Positions 10,895 through 22,100 of a stretch of DNA of 64,000 nt are shown one piece after another. Numbering within the stretch: position 1 is the stretch's first letter; the number at the start of each line of letters is the position of its first letter. Under the pieces are notes generated by a model. The model saw nothing but the letters and a program-made list of their open reading frames with translations, had not been told where the DNA came from and searched no databases. The stretch comes from Cyanophora paradoxa. Its lineage: Eukaryota > Glaucocystophyceae > Cyanophorales > Cyanophoraceae. The position numbers and the translations under genes are program-made. The stretch is taken from NCBI GenBank assembly GCA_004431415.1, contig QPMI01000457.1:430331-494330 (forward strand), in the 5' to 3' direction.

Positions 10895-12115
10895 ATGGAT
10901 TGCCCGGATCGGAGCTCTCAAAGCCTCTTGCTGGAGCAGCGGATTTCTCAACAGGACGCAAAAATTGACACAATTGAAAAGAAGCTCGATATAATTTTGC
11001 ACTTATTGGAGGGGCTGCAAACTCAACCGGCCTCGGCGTGCTCGCAATCGGGCTCGAGCCGCGGAATCAACCGCGAAGGCCGGCTCTCGCACCCCGAGGC
11101 CTTGATCATGAGCTCGAGCGTCTCAAACGCAGCCGCGAATTCGCAAGTGTCTACACCGCGCTCGGCGGCTTCATTGCCGTCAGGCAGCAGCTCGTCATTT
11201 GCGTAAGCGAAAGTGGCAACAATTAAGCGTTCTGCCGCTCTTACCCATCGTTGAATATCTGCTTTCGGCGCAGCTCGTCCCATGGCCATCGCGTTCCCCG
11301 GACTGTCACAGGAACTCCAGCTGGTGAAGCCAGTACCGGTGCGAAAAAGCCAGCTCTTTAAGAAGAATTTAGATGCTTGTCCAGACTATAAATTGAATAT
11401 TCAGCTGCAGGCTCGCTCGACGCGGAGCCGCGGTACGGGACCCGGACGGGAAAGAAGCACCACCGCGTCTCGTGCGAGTGGATTCGGCAGAGCCCCGAGC
11501 CGGGGGCGCCGTTCCGGCCGGGGGTCCACCGCTACGCGAGCCGCGCCGAGGCTGAGCGGGCAGGGCTGACCGAGTGCCTCGTCTGTCAGGGTATGCGCTA
11601 TTTGGACCGCCCTGGGCTCGTGGTTGCCCCCGACTCGAATTACTCGAATTTTGCGCAGAGGGCAGTGGCGGCGCGCAATGCGCCCCTCGCTCTGCCATCC
11701 GAGTGCAAGGTGCTGCGTCCTCGTGATCTGCCAAAGCTAAGGTTCAGACCTCGCGATCGAATCTTACTACAGCGCAGCTTTAGACCGCGCGGCCGCTGTC
11801 CCCGTCCGGGAGCCCACCTTCGGAGACGCGGTCGGGCGGTACGTCACCGGCGGCATCGGCAAGAAGCACCACGCCCCAAGGTAAATCGAATAATATAAGA
11901 TCTAATATTAAGCTTCAGGGTTTTGCGTCCGAGTAAATCAAGCGGGGCGGCAGCTGCGAGCACCTGCTGGAGGTGGGCGAGTACCGCCGCGGCCTCCGCC
12001 GCTTCGAGAGCGCGGCGGATGCGCGGGAGGCCGGGTTCGAGGAGTGCCTCGTCTGCCGCCCCGACTGCTACCGCGCCCCGACCGGTGCCTTCGCTCCTCG
12101 CTCTAGATCTAGAGC
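10895..12115 (+). CDS. Paralogous protein with coiled coil and two Ada-like zinc modules
   Basis: The first candidate exon starts at ATG 10895 and encodes a coiled coil (LLLEQRISQQDAKIDTIEKK). Later exons are clear: 11411-11590 with KKHHRVSC then AEAERAGLTECLVCQ; 11778-11880 ending KKHHAP; and 11954 onward beginning SCEHLLEVGEYRRGLRRFES and reaching AGFEECLVCRP. Introns 11591-11777 and 11881-11953 are GT-AG, and the second splits the HX3C site itself (HHAP|SCEHL), so the zinc site exists only after splicing. The exon between 11206 and 11411 and the C-terminal end (about 12090-12350) are unresolved. The domain matches that of the minus-strand gene at 9.1-9.9 kb, so the two are diverged, inverted paralogues. 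Confidence 0.55.
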
Positions 12116-12457
12116 TAGCCCGCTGGGCCACCCTTATCCTGACTCTGCTCAGCATCTGCTCCCCTCGGCCCCTCGATCGCGAGTTCACTGGCGGTGTCGG
12201 CCTTCCCGGGCGAGATTCTCGCGCATGCACCGCCGTCGACGGTTTGCCCCTGCAGCAACCACTGCCGCATGGTCCGACTTCAGGCAGCCCCTGGATTTTA
12301 CACTGCAGCTGTTGACGGCCAGTGATTTAGGAGGGATGTCTCTGATTTAATGAAGACATCGTTTCGCCGGTTGAGGCGCGAAAGTATGAATTCGAATCTA
12401 GGAATGCACGGGTGCGACGCAGACGGCCGCAGGCTTGAACTTCGAGCGGCTTCGAGC

Positions 12458-15453
12458 TCAGGCGGCGAGGCAGACCTCTGCGAGCTCGGCGAGGCGCCAG
12501 GCGCCGGGCCCCAGCTCGGGGGCCGCCGCCGCCCCGCCCCGCACCCAGTCCCCCTCCCGCAGCGCGTGCTCCACCGCTAGCCCGTCCGGCACCTGGGCCC
12601 GGGGCGGGGCGTGAGACGAGGCGGGCGGGGCAGGCTCGAGGGCGGGCACCGAGATGGTGAGGGCGGGGCGGCCCCTGTACCCCTCCGACTCCAGGACGAT
12701 GCAGTAGGCCCCCCCACGCGCGTCCGACCCCTGCACCTGCTCGGCGCTGGACGTGAGCGCGCAGGCGAGGGCGGGGCGGGGCCGGGCGGGGCCGGGCGGG
12801 GGCGCGCCCGCGCGGCGAGGCCGGAGATGGGCCAGAGGGCGCCCGGGGCGTGGGGCGGGTCCTGCAGCGGGAGCGCCGGCACGGGCTCCGCCGGCCGGCG
12901 GTTCACCTGCCGCCGCTCAGCTGCGGCTCAGCTGCGGCGCGCGGCGGCCGCACCGAGATGCACTGCACGAGCGAGGCGCTCCCGCCGTCCCGCGAGATCG
13001 CGACGTACCCCTCCACGGCTTCGCCCCCGGCCAGGCCGTAGCGGGCGCGGATGGGCGACTCGATGCTGGCCGGCTCCGTCACCCCGGCTGCGGAGGCCCT
13101 CTCAGGCGAGGGAGGCGGGAGGGGGCGGGCGGGCGGGGGCGGGGGCGGGGGCGGGGGCGGGGGCGGGGCCGGGCACGGCAGGCGAGGGAGAGGGGGCCGC
13201 CTGCAAGGTCGGCCTGGACGCGCCCCGTGACGCGGGCGAGGCCCCAGACGGGCGAGCCGTTGTACGCGTACGCCCGCGCGAGCCGCGGCGGCGTCGCCCC
13301 CGCCTGCAGCGCCACCCCCTCCAGGCGGTCCCCCGTCGCCGCCGCCTCCGGCATCATCGCCACCTGCGAAGCGTGAGGGGCGGCGCCGGGGAGCTGAGGG
13401 GAGATGGGGGGCGCGCACGTCGGCGCCGTGCATGGGGGCGCCGGGCGGGCCTCGACGCGCAGGCAGATCGCCCCGGGGCCCCCGGCACGACCCGCCCCTC
13501 CACCAGAACCAGCGCGAGCCCGCCCCCGCCCCCGCCGGGCCCCCGGCGCCAGGCCCCCGCGCCCGCTTCGCCTCGGGCGGCTGCGGCCGCTCCGCTGCGC
13601 GCGCGCGGGCGCGACGTCAGAGCGACGGTGGCGAGGCGGGACGGGCCGGCCGCACCGCGGTCTCGGCGCTCCCAGGGGGCGGCCGCCTGCGGGGCCGGCG
13701 CCGCTCCCGCGGCTGCGGGTCCGTGCGCCGGGACTGGCAGAGCGGGGGCGCCCGGCGGCACGAAGGCGGGGAGGGGGGGCATTCGCCCCGGCCCCGGGGC
13801 GGCGGGCCCGGAGCCGGCACGGGGAGCGCCGGGAACGGCGCCGGTGCGGCGAGGCCGAGCGCCGGGGCGGTGTGCGCCGCGGGCGGGGCCGGCGCGGTGG
13901 GCTTCAGAGGCGGTGCGGGGTGCGCCGCAGGCGGCGCCGGCGCAACGGGGCCCGGAGCCGGCGCGAGGTACGCTGGCGCAGCGGGGCCCGGAGCTGGCGC
14001 GCCCGGAGCTGGCGCGGGTACGCTGCGGGCGGCGCTGGCGCGACCGGGCCCGGAGCCGGCGCGGGATGCCCCGCGGGAGGCGCCGGCGCGACCGGGCCCG
14101 GAGCCGGCGCGGGGTACGCCGCGGGCGCCGGCGCGACCGGGCCCGGAGCCGGAGCGCGGTGAGCCGGGAACGTGGCCGGTGTAGGAGCAGGCACGGCGGG
14201 CGTGGGAGCGGGGGGGCCGGGGGCGGTGCCGCCTCTTGCGGCTCGGGCCTGGGGCACGGGGCGGGGAGGCCGGTGGCGACTCGTCGTCGGCCAGCGGGTC
14301 GTAGGGCGACGGCGTCCGGGGCGGGGGCTGGGGCGGCCCGCCGGGGCCCGCGCCTGCTTGAGGCGCCTGCAGCTGCCGGCCGGGACCGGACGCGGGGGCC
14401 CCGTGCTGCTGCTGCTGCGGCGCCGGCGCTGGGGGCGCGTCGGCGGCCGGCGCGGGAGGTGGCGACGAGGGAGGCGGACGCTTCGCGGCAGCGGAGAGGG
14501 CCGCAGCCGCTGCCTTGGCGGCGGCGACGGCGGCCGCGGCGGCCGCGGCGGAGGGCCCCGGGCCGCCCACCGGCCCGTTGCTGGCGGCAGTCCGCCCCAA
14601 GAGCCGCGCGACGGCCTCTTGCACGTCTTTGGACGGAGGCGGAAGCGGCGCGGCGGGGGCGGAGGGGCGGCGGAGAAGCCGCCGACGCTCGGCGCGGCCG
14701 ACGCCGGCGGAGGGGCGGCGGAGAAGCCGCCGACGCTCGGCGCGGCCGATGTGCCCGGGTGGTGCGCCGACGCCGCGGACGGCTGCGGCTGCACGGATCC
14801 CGCCGGCGGGGAGCGCGGGGCCGACTTGCACGCGGGGCCCGAGGCGCGGACCAGGAGGAGGCCGCCGCGGGCATCGTCCAGGAGGGCGCGGATGGCTCGC
14901 AGGGCCTTCGACTCGGCGACCGGCCCGTTCATGCTGGCGGCCGCCGCCAGCGACTTGGCGGTGAAGAGGAAGGCCCGCGCGCTGGTGCCGGCGGACCGCA
15001 CACTCGGCACCTGCGGGGCGTGAGCGCGGGGATCGCACGCGCATTGCGTGCCGCCGGACCTTGGACCTTGCTTGCAGGCGATCCAGGTACTCTTCGAGCC
15101 ACGAGGCGTCCGCTTCGCGCATGAGGTGCAGCGCGGAGATCTCCTGCCGCCTCGCGACGTATTCCACCGCCGCTGCCGTCGACACGCGCGACTGGAACGT
15201 GATGGTGCCTTCGCTGGCGGGCCTGCGCTCGCGTCGGCCGCAGGCCATCGCGCAACGCTATCGCCGAGCATCGGCTCGGGCCAGGAGCGGCGCACCACGC
15301 GAACTGCACCAAATCATCTCCGGCGATCGGCAGGGCCGTCACGTTGCACGCTATCGGACCCCACGCCTGCTCCGGGTGGTCGCTGTGCCGGCCGCCAAAC
15401 GCGAGTCTCCTAACGCTGCACGCAGCGGTCGCGGTGCCTGGGTCGGACGCCAT
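12458..15453 (-). CDS. Orphan protein with Pro/Ala-rich repeat centre
   Basis: ATG 15453 opens exon 1 (15453-15296; MASDPGTATAACSVRRLAFG). GT-AG introns then join 15222-15060 and 15010 onward in frame, giving a compact N-terminal domain containing FAWPASEGTITFQSRVSTAA, EADASWLEEYLDRLQARSK and TSARAFLFTAKSLAAAASMN. The centre is a long Pro/Ala/Gly-rich region with APAPGPVAPAP-type repeats. The last exons encode beta-looking segments (RVTGRVQADLAG; GVTEPASIESPIRARYGLAG; EGYVAISRDGGSASLVQCIS; GGAYCIVLESEGYRGRPAL), ending at TGA 12458. No family is recognised. Frame changes in the repeat region (about 14.65 kb and 13.4 kb) are either further introns or homopolymer errors. The very long frame on the opposite strand is composition only. 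Confidence 0.5.
13133..13169 (+). repeat. GGGGGC hexanucleotide array
   Basis: Six or more consecutive GGGGGC units lie in a likely intron of the minus-strand gene. The plus strand can form G-quadruplexes; the transcript would be C-rich. Confidence 0.8.
13900..14165 (-). repeat. Degenerate minisatellite of about 45-48 nt units within a coding region
   Basis: At least four units contain 'GACCGGGCCCGGAGCCGGCG'. In the minus-strand reading they encode APAPGPVAPAPPA-type Pro/Ala repeats. Copy number is likely to vary between strains. Confidence 0.65.
14659..14750 (-). repeat. Tandem duplication, about 45-nt unit, twice
   Basis: The segment starting 'GCGGAGGGGCGGCGGAGAAG' and running to 'CTCGGCGCGGCCGA' is present twice. 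In the minus strand it encodes SAAPSVGGFSAAPPP twice. Confidence 0.75.
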
Positions 15454-15576
15454 CACGAGCCAGCGCCGCCGCCTTCACCAGCGGCTGATCGACAGGGCCA
15501 AATGGCAAAGCAGCCAAAGCAGCAAAGCTCCGAGGGGGGGTAGGCGTGCAGAGTGCGGGCAGCTGCAGCGTGCGAG

Positions 15577-18455
15577 ATGGCGGGTCCGAACACCGCGGGC
15601 GCCCCGCCGGCGCTCAGCCGCAGCATCTCCATTGCAAAGAAGACGCACGGCGTGACAGTGGAGCTGCTGTCTGGGGATATGTGGAAGGAGTGGCCGCAGC
15701 TCGTGAAGGTCGAGCAGAAGGTCGGGCTCGAGGAGGTGAAGCGCGTGGGCAACCAAATGATGGACGGCTGGATCGCCGTCGTTGGCATTCGCGGGGGCGA
15801 GAAGGACTCCGGTCAGTTCGCGAAGCAGGCAGCGGACTGGAACGCTGAGGCGAAGGTGCGCGGGGCGATGGGTCTCCGCCGCGCGCCCGCGCCGCCGCCG
15901 GCCGCCGGCCGCCGCGCGCTGACCGCTCGGGTCGCAGAGCGGCTACGTCAAGCACGGCGACATGCGCATCTTCATGCTACCGTGGCAGCTCGCGACGACC
16001 GTCTTCCCGCCGCTCGCGCCGCTCCCGCCGTACGATGTCGCCGGCATCGTCTTCAAGACGCTCGCGAAGGCGCGCCTGCGCGGCCCCGCTTCGCCTTTGC
16101 CGGCTGCGGCCGCGGGGCTCATGCGGGGCGCGCAGGCCCCCTCCGCGCAGCCGCCGCCGGCGGCGGCGCAGGCGCAGGCGGTCAGCTCGCCGGACAAGCG
16201 GACGAGCACGCCGCCTCAGGGGGCCGGCGGCTCGGGCGAGCGCGACGCCAAGCGGCCGCGCGTGGAGGGCAACGGCGTCGGCTCCGGCGCCGGCGCCCCG
16301 TCGGGCAGCGGCACCTCCTCCGCCGGTGCGCGGCCGCCTCGCCGGCCGCGGGGCCGCGCCCGCCCTTCGAAGCTGAGGCGGCCGGCGCGCAGGGAAGCGG
16401 GCGGCGTCCAGGTCGCCGCCGCGGGACAAGGAGCGGGATCGGAGGGACGGGGAGAGCATGGAGCGGCGGGACCGCGAGGAGCGGGAGAGGCGCGAGCGCT
16501 CCCGCGAGCGCGAGAAGGAGCGCGAGCGCGAGCGCGGTGCGTCCGCACCCGGCCCCGGCACGCCCGCCGCCCCGCGCGAGCCGCGCATCGCAGAGCGGGA
16601 GCGGGAGAAGGAACGAGAGCGGGAACGCGAGAAAGAGCGGGAGCGGGAGCGCGAGCGCGAGCGGGAAAGGGAGCGCGAGCGGGAGCGCCGGGAGCGGGAG
16701 GAGCGCGATCGGAAGGAGCGCGAGCGCGAGCGCGAACGAGAGCGGGAGCGCGAGCGCGAACGAGAGCGGGAGCGGGAGCGGGATCGGGAGCGGCGCGAGG
16801 TGCTGGACCCTTGGGGCCGGGGCGCGTCGCTCGCTCGCCGACCGGCCCCGCAGCGGGAGCGGAGGGACCGCGACGAAAAGGACCGGCGGGACAGGGAGGA
16901 GAAGGAGCGCCGCGAGCGCGTCGAGAGGGAGTTCGAGAAGGCGCGTACCCCCTCCTCGCCCCCCCCCCTTCTCCTCCCCCGCCCCGCTCAGGCCGGCCGC
17001 AGAAAGCGCTCGACGTGCTTCCGACGCCGGGCGAGGGGGACTACATCAGAGGCGCGCTCCCGCCCCCGCCCCTGCCCCCGCCCCCCGCCCCCGGCCCGTG
17101 ACTCCCCGGCAGTGTCGGGGCGGCTGAGGGCGAAGCCGGTCCCCCCCACGGGCGCCCCGCCGGGGGCCAACGGGTCCTCGGACCTCGTCCTAGCCCCGGA
17201 CCCCGTGCGTCCCCCGCCCTCCCGGGGCCCGGGGGCCGGCCGGGCCGAGCCGAGCCGAGCCGGGCGGGCCGCCCCGGCAGGGCTCCGTCTTCTCCTGCGA
17301 CATCGCCGTCCCCCTCGCCGTCGTCGAGTGCTACAGGCGCGCGCCGACCTTTCCGTCCCGCCTCGGCCCGCCGCCCCGCCGACGCGCGCCCCGCCGCGCC
17401 CCGCCCCGCCCCGCCTCCGCAGGCTCAAGGAGGGGCAGGCGGTCATCGGCGTCGCCCTCGCCACGGACGCGGTACGCCCCCACGCCGCCGGCGCCGCCCG
17501 CCCACGCCGCCGCCCGCCGGCCGCCCTCTGAGCCGAGCGCAGAGCGGGTCGCCGCTGCAGAATAAGCCCGGGGAAGCGCCGGCCCCCCACGCAGGGGCCG
17601 TCCTTGTGGCCGTGGCGGAGGCCGGCGACCGCACCTTCAAGGCGCGCCTCCGGCGGGGCCCTCCCCCTCCCCCTCCTCCTCCTCAGGCGGGGCGGGGCCG
17701 GCAGGTGCCGACGACGAGCGCGCTGGTGCAGAAGGAGGCCGGGGGCGCCTCGAAGGTCTCCGCGGGGCTCGTCCTCCTCACCAAGACCGACAACTGGGTC
17801 ACGCTGCTCTCCGAGGGGTACAGGCCCCGCGAGGCCACCGGGCGCGACTCGATGGTCTTCATCCCCCGCTCCCTGGTAAGCGCGAGGCGAAGGAGCGGGG
17901 CGTCGGGGCGCCGCGGGGCGGCCCACGATGCCCCCGCCTGCAGCTGCTGGACCACAGCCTGAGCACCGGCGACTTCGTCGTGATCGAGTGGAAGCACATC
18001 GGTGCCCCCCGCTCGCGCCCTCCCCGTCCCGCCGGCGCCGGCGCTGAGCTGAGCTGAGCCGCGCAGGCAACGGGCGGCGGAGCGTGACGCACGTCCTGCA
18101 GAAGACGCGCTCTGCGGACCTCGTGCTCGGGTCCGGCGCCGCGGCCCCGGCCGCCCCCACGCCGCCCCCCGAGAGCATGGCCCGCCCCCGCCCCCGCCCC
18201 GGGGGCGCAGGAGGCTGACGCGGGGCGCAGGAGCCCCTCACACCGGACCTCCCCGCGCCCCAGGCGGCCGCGCCGGCGCCGCCGCGGCAGCCGGCGGGCG
18301 AGGGCGGGGACGCGAGGCCGGATGCGGGCCCGTCGGAGGCGCACGCGCAGGCGGCGGCGGTGGAGGAGGAGGGCGAGTGCCTGGAGTCGCCCCTGCGCGG
18401 CGCGGGGGAGGCCGCCGCAGCCCCGAGCCCCGTGCCTATGGCCACCGACCCCTAA
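15577..18455 (+). CDS. SPOC-domain protein with long Arg/Glu-rich tract
   Basis: Exons that splice with consistent phase: 15577-15855, 15938-16325, 16393-16944, 16992-17051, 17113-17204, 17281-17336, 17423-17471, 17543-17875, 17944-18001, 18067-about 18190 and 18264-18455. Two introns (17052-17112, 17337-17422) are GC-AG. Residues about 10-155 look like a SPOC domain: a basic KVGLEEVKRVGNQMMDGWIA stretch, then KSGYVKHGDMRIFMLPW and DVAGIVFKTL, matching the '...AGivk...lyilPp...llgvv' end of Spen-family SPOC domains. An NLS-like DAKRPRVE and SRSPPRDKERDRRDGE lead into about 100 residues of RE/ER repeats. The C-terminal part (SVFSCDIAVPLAVVECYR; TKTDNWVTLLSEGYR; STGDFVVIEWKHI) is unrecognised. 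SPOC proteins act in the nucleus in transcriptional repression and RNA processing. The last junction (18.19-18.26 kb) is unresolved. A stop at 17099 applies only if the first GC-AG intron is retained. Confidence 0.65.
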
Positions 18456-19142
18456 TCCCAATACATATCTAGCAATCGCTGCTGCAGTGCGGCTGGCCGC
18501 CCGGGCCGCACGCTAGCCGTCGAATTCCGACTTCAGCGCTAGAGCTAGCCGCTGGGCATGCACGCTCGCGCCGCGGCCCCGGGCCCCCGCGCGCGCGCGC
18601 TGCGCATGCATGCGCATGCGTCCGTTCCATTCTAGCTGTATATATATAGATCTATGGAGTCGTACGCGATATCGATCGATATCAACTTGCAAATCCGCGG
18701 CCTCGACATGTACACTTCGAATTCCGGATTCTGTCAATCCCTCTGTCGCTCGAGCTATACCCCCCTGAACGCACTGGCAACTGCAAGCTGAGCGCTACGG
18801 TTGGTTGCCGGCTGTGGACGCGCTCCTGATCTGAGAAGCAGCAGTCTGCAGCTACTATCCAGAGCATCGCGGGAAGCTGGAAGCGAGAAGTTCCTTTGGT
18901 AGTTGCTGAAGTCATGGGCGGCTGGACCACGTAGGACCGAGCTCTACTAGGCTACGTCTTTCTCTCGGTCATCTCATCATCTCCTGCGGATCGGGACGCC
19001 AGAAGCGAGGCGTCCAGTGTAAGGGGCGCATCCATGGCCCATTGGACGCGGCGCGTACGCGCGCCCAGACAACCTAGCAGGCAACTGTAGGAAGCCTACG
19101 TTAGAGAGGATTCCGGACGTACGCCTCCAGCCTAGCCTCCGG
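18456..19142. other. Intergenic spacer, probably promoter of the cyclase gene
   Basis: No coding region. It has alternating GC and palindromic AT blocks (for example GCGCATGCATGCGCATGC, ATATATATAGATCTAT). Confidence 0.4.
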
Positions 19143-22100
19143 ATGGATCCTCGCGCGTTCCTCCTCAACTCCTCGTCGGGGCCTACAGCGCCCTCGCCGT
19201 CCCACAAGGGCGGTAACAGCTGGTGGGTTCCTCCCGCCTCGCAGCAACGCCAGGCTCAAGTTGCGTCCCGCAGGTCCGCCGCCGATTGGGGCACGGTTCA
19301 TTCGGCCTTCCTCTCGTGGTCGGACGTCCCCGAGGGACGCGGCGGCGGGTGCGCCGCGCCGCCCCGTCGGGTTGCGGACACGTGCGGCCCGTTGTGCTCA
19401 GCGCGTCCGCGGCGGGGGCGGGTCGCAGGGCGTGGTGGCGGGTGCGGCGGGTCCTCCTCTCGGTGCGGACGCAGAGCCTCCTCGCCGTTTTCTTCCTCCA
19501 GCTCCTCGTCTTCGTCATAGTCGGCGCCACGATGTTCCGGTCCGGCCGTCCCCGCCCCGCCCCGCCCCGCCCCGGCGCTCGGCGCGACGCGACCCGAGCG
19601 GCGCGGCGGCGGCGCAGGATCATCCCGCCGCGCTTCGCCGACCTGGAGCGCGCCGACGCCGACGCCGCCCTCGCACGCCTCGTCAAGTCCGCCCCTTCCC
19701 GCCTTGCCCGCCCGCGCGCCCCGGGGCCTCACGCGCGGGCCGGGCGGCAGCTCCCTCAGCGACGCCGCCGGCGCCCTCAGCGAGGCTGTCGTGCGCCGCC
19801 CCGACGCGACCCCGCTCCGGCCCGCCGCTCCGGCCCGCCGGACTCAGAAGACGGCGCAGATGACGAACGCGAACTGGGACGAGCCATCACAGCTGGCCTT
19901 CGAGGGCCTGACCGAGGCCTCCTCCCCCCCCCCCCCCCAGTTCCTCGACTCGCTCGTGCGCCCTCCCCCGAAAGAGACCCCCGGCGCCCTCGCTGACGTA
20001 CCCCCCTCCCGCCCAGTACGGCAACGACGTCCTCAAGGCGATGGACATCGAGTTCGCCGCGCGTGCGCACCCGTACCCCGCCGGCGCCCGCTCCCCCTCC
20101 CCCCCTCCCTCTTCTCCCCCGCGCCTTCGATCCGACTCGCCGGGCAGACTACGACCGAGAGGGCCGGTTCCTGTTCGGACGGCGGGTCGGCGGCGCGGCG
20201 CTGCCGCCGGGGTTCCAGCGGCTGGCCCCGTCCCACCCCCTCATGGCTGCCGTCGCCGCCGGGAAGCTCTCCCGCCTCACCAGCGGCCTGTACCCCGCCG
20301 ACTTCGCGTCCCCCCCGCTCCGCCGGGTGCCGGCCGCGCCCCCGCCCCCGCCCCCGCCGCGCCGGCCGGCGCCTGACGCGCGCGGCGCGGCGGCAGACGC
20401 TCCTGACTGTGGCGGCGCCCCTCGCCTTCTCGAACTACTCCGGTGACGCAGACGGACTCAGCGCCGGCCTCCTCATCTTCGCCCGGGTACGCCCCCGCAC
20501 CCCCTCCCTCTGGGCGCCGTACCCCCCTCACGCCCCCCCGAAGGTCCTCTCGGAGAAGCAGCTCCTCAAGATCGCCCACCAGAGCCAGGTAGCCCCGTAC
20601 CCCACGTCTCTTCCATCCCCTCCTTCACCCCCCATCCCCCCCAGACGTGCGCCATGGTTGTAGACTACCCCTCCGAGGCGGGTTCGAAGGCGGGCCTACC
20701 CGCCGACCTGGCCGAGGCCGCCGTGCGCTTCGCGAGCTCGCGTGCAGCCGCCACCCCCGCCGGGTCCGCCCCACGGCCTGCCTTCCCGCCCTCCGTCCCC
20801 CCTCCCCCCTGCCGACGGCGGGCGCAGGGCGGGGCAGCACGTTTCGCCGCTGGACTTCGGCCTGGTCGTGTCCCGCCAGAACGTGTTTCTCGACGCGGCG
20901 GCGGCGGCGGTGGCGCCCCTCGGGGCCGACATGTCGCTCCCCACCGCCCGCCGCGTCTGCGCGGGGGTGCGCCCCGCGCCCCGCGCCCCCACGCACCCCC
21001 CCCCCCTCTCTCGCCCCCGGTCGGCTCCCCTGACTTTCGCGGCAGGAGTTCGCGGCCCAGGAGGGGGCGGCGCCGCAGCACCCGGGCAAGTGGGCGGAGG
21101 GGGAGGAGCGGCTCGCCTCGTACGCAGTCGTCGCGGACGGCCTGGGCGCCCCCGCGCTCCTCGTCCGGGCCGACATCGCACTCGCCATATCGGAGAAGGG
21201 CTTCTCGACCCTCTGGACGGTCATCGGCTCCTTCGCGGGCGGCTGCGGCGCCCTCGTGCTGGTGACCCTCGTCTACATCGAGGCCGTCGTGGCGCGCCCC
21301 GTCTCCCGCCTCACCCGCGCCCTCGTCGCCCTCACCGCCGACCTGGGCGAGGTCCTCCGCCCCCCGCCGGCCGCCCCCTCCTCCTCCTCGGCGCCCGGCA
21401 CGCCCTCGCTGCGCGGCCTGCCGGGCCCGGGGCTCAGCGGGCCGGCGAGCGCGGCGGCCTCGCTGCCGGCGAGCCCCGGGAGCAGCAGCCACGCCCTCGT
21501 GCTCCGCAGCAGCGAGGCGGGGCCCGCGCCCTCGGGCTCGGCCAAGCAGCCCTACCCGAGCGGCGGCTTCGGGGGCCTCGCCGCCTCCGCCGCCGCCGGC
21601 CTCGCCGCCACCGCCTCCCCCGCCCCGCACCTCCTCGCCGCCGCCTCGCCGCCGGCGCGGCCGGGCCTGGTGACGCGGCCGGTGCACTCGTGGGGCAGTC
21701 CCTGCACGCAGCAGGAGAGCAGCGTGCGCGTCCCCCGCGCCCGCCGCGGCTCCCACGCCTCCTCCGACGGCTACGGCTCCGGCCGCATCGCCCCGCTGCT
21801 TCCCCCTCCCCGGGCCCCCGCGCGCCCCGGCCCCGGCCCCGGCCCCGCTCCCGGCCCCCGCCGGCCCGCCGCCGATGCGCTCCCTGCCGGCCCCGGACGG
21901 GGAGACGGGCCGGGCGACGGAGGCGCCCACGGGGGCCTCGGGCCGCTCGCGGCGGGCGTCGGCGCACGCGAGGAACTTCCGCATCCGGAGCGTGGGCCCC
22001 TCGCTCGAGTTCCGCTTCCTCTCGTCCTCCATCAACCGCCTCCTGCGGCTCCTGCTGGATCAGAAGGCCCAGTCCGAGCGCCTCCTCTACGACCTCGTGC

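Noticed and set aside
12611-15124. 837-codon plus-strand open frame antisense to the 12.4-15.5 kb gene
   Set aside because: Nearly pure Arg/Ala/Gly/Pro with no domain; the minus strand carries balanced exons with matching splice phases. High GC removes stop codons by chance.
19998-20016. A 19-nt intron (gtacccccctcccgcccag) in the cyclase gene
   Set aside because: A 64-nt intron from 19953 to 20016 with a standard donor (gtgcgc) gives the same phase and a better CHASE4 reading.
20665-22035. 456-codon minus-strand frame
   Set aside because: Antisense to the CHASE4 and linker part of the cyclase, which has clear conserved motifs on the plus strand.
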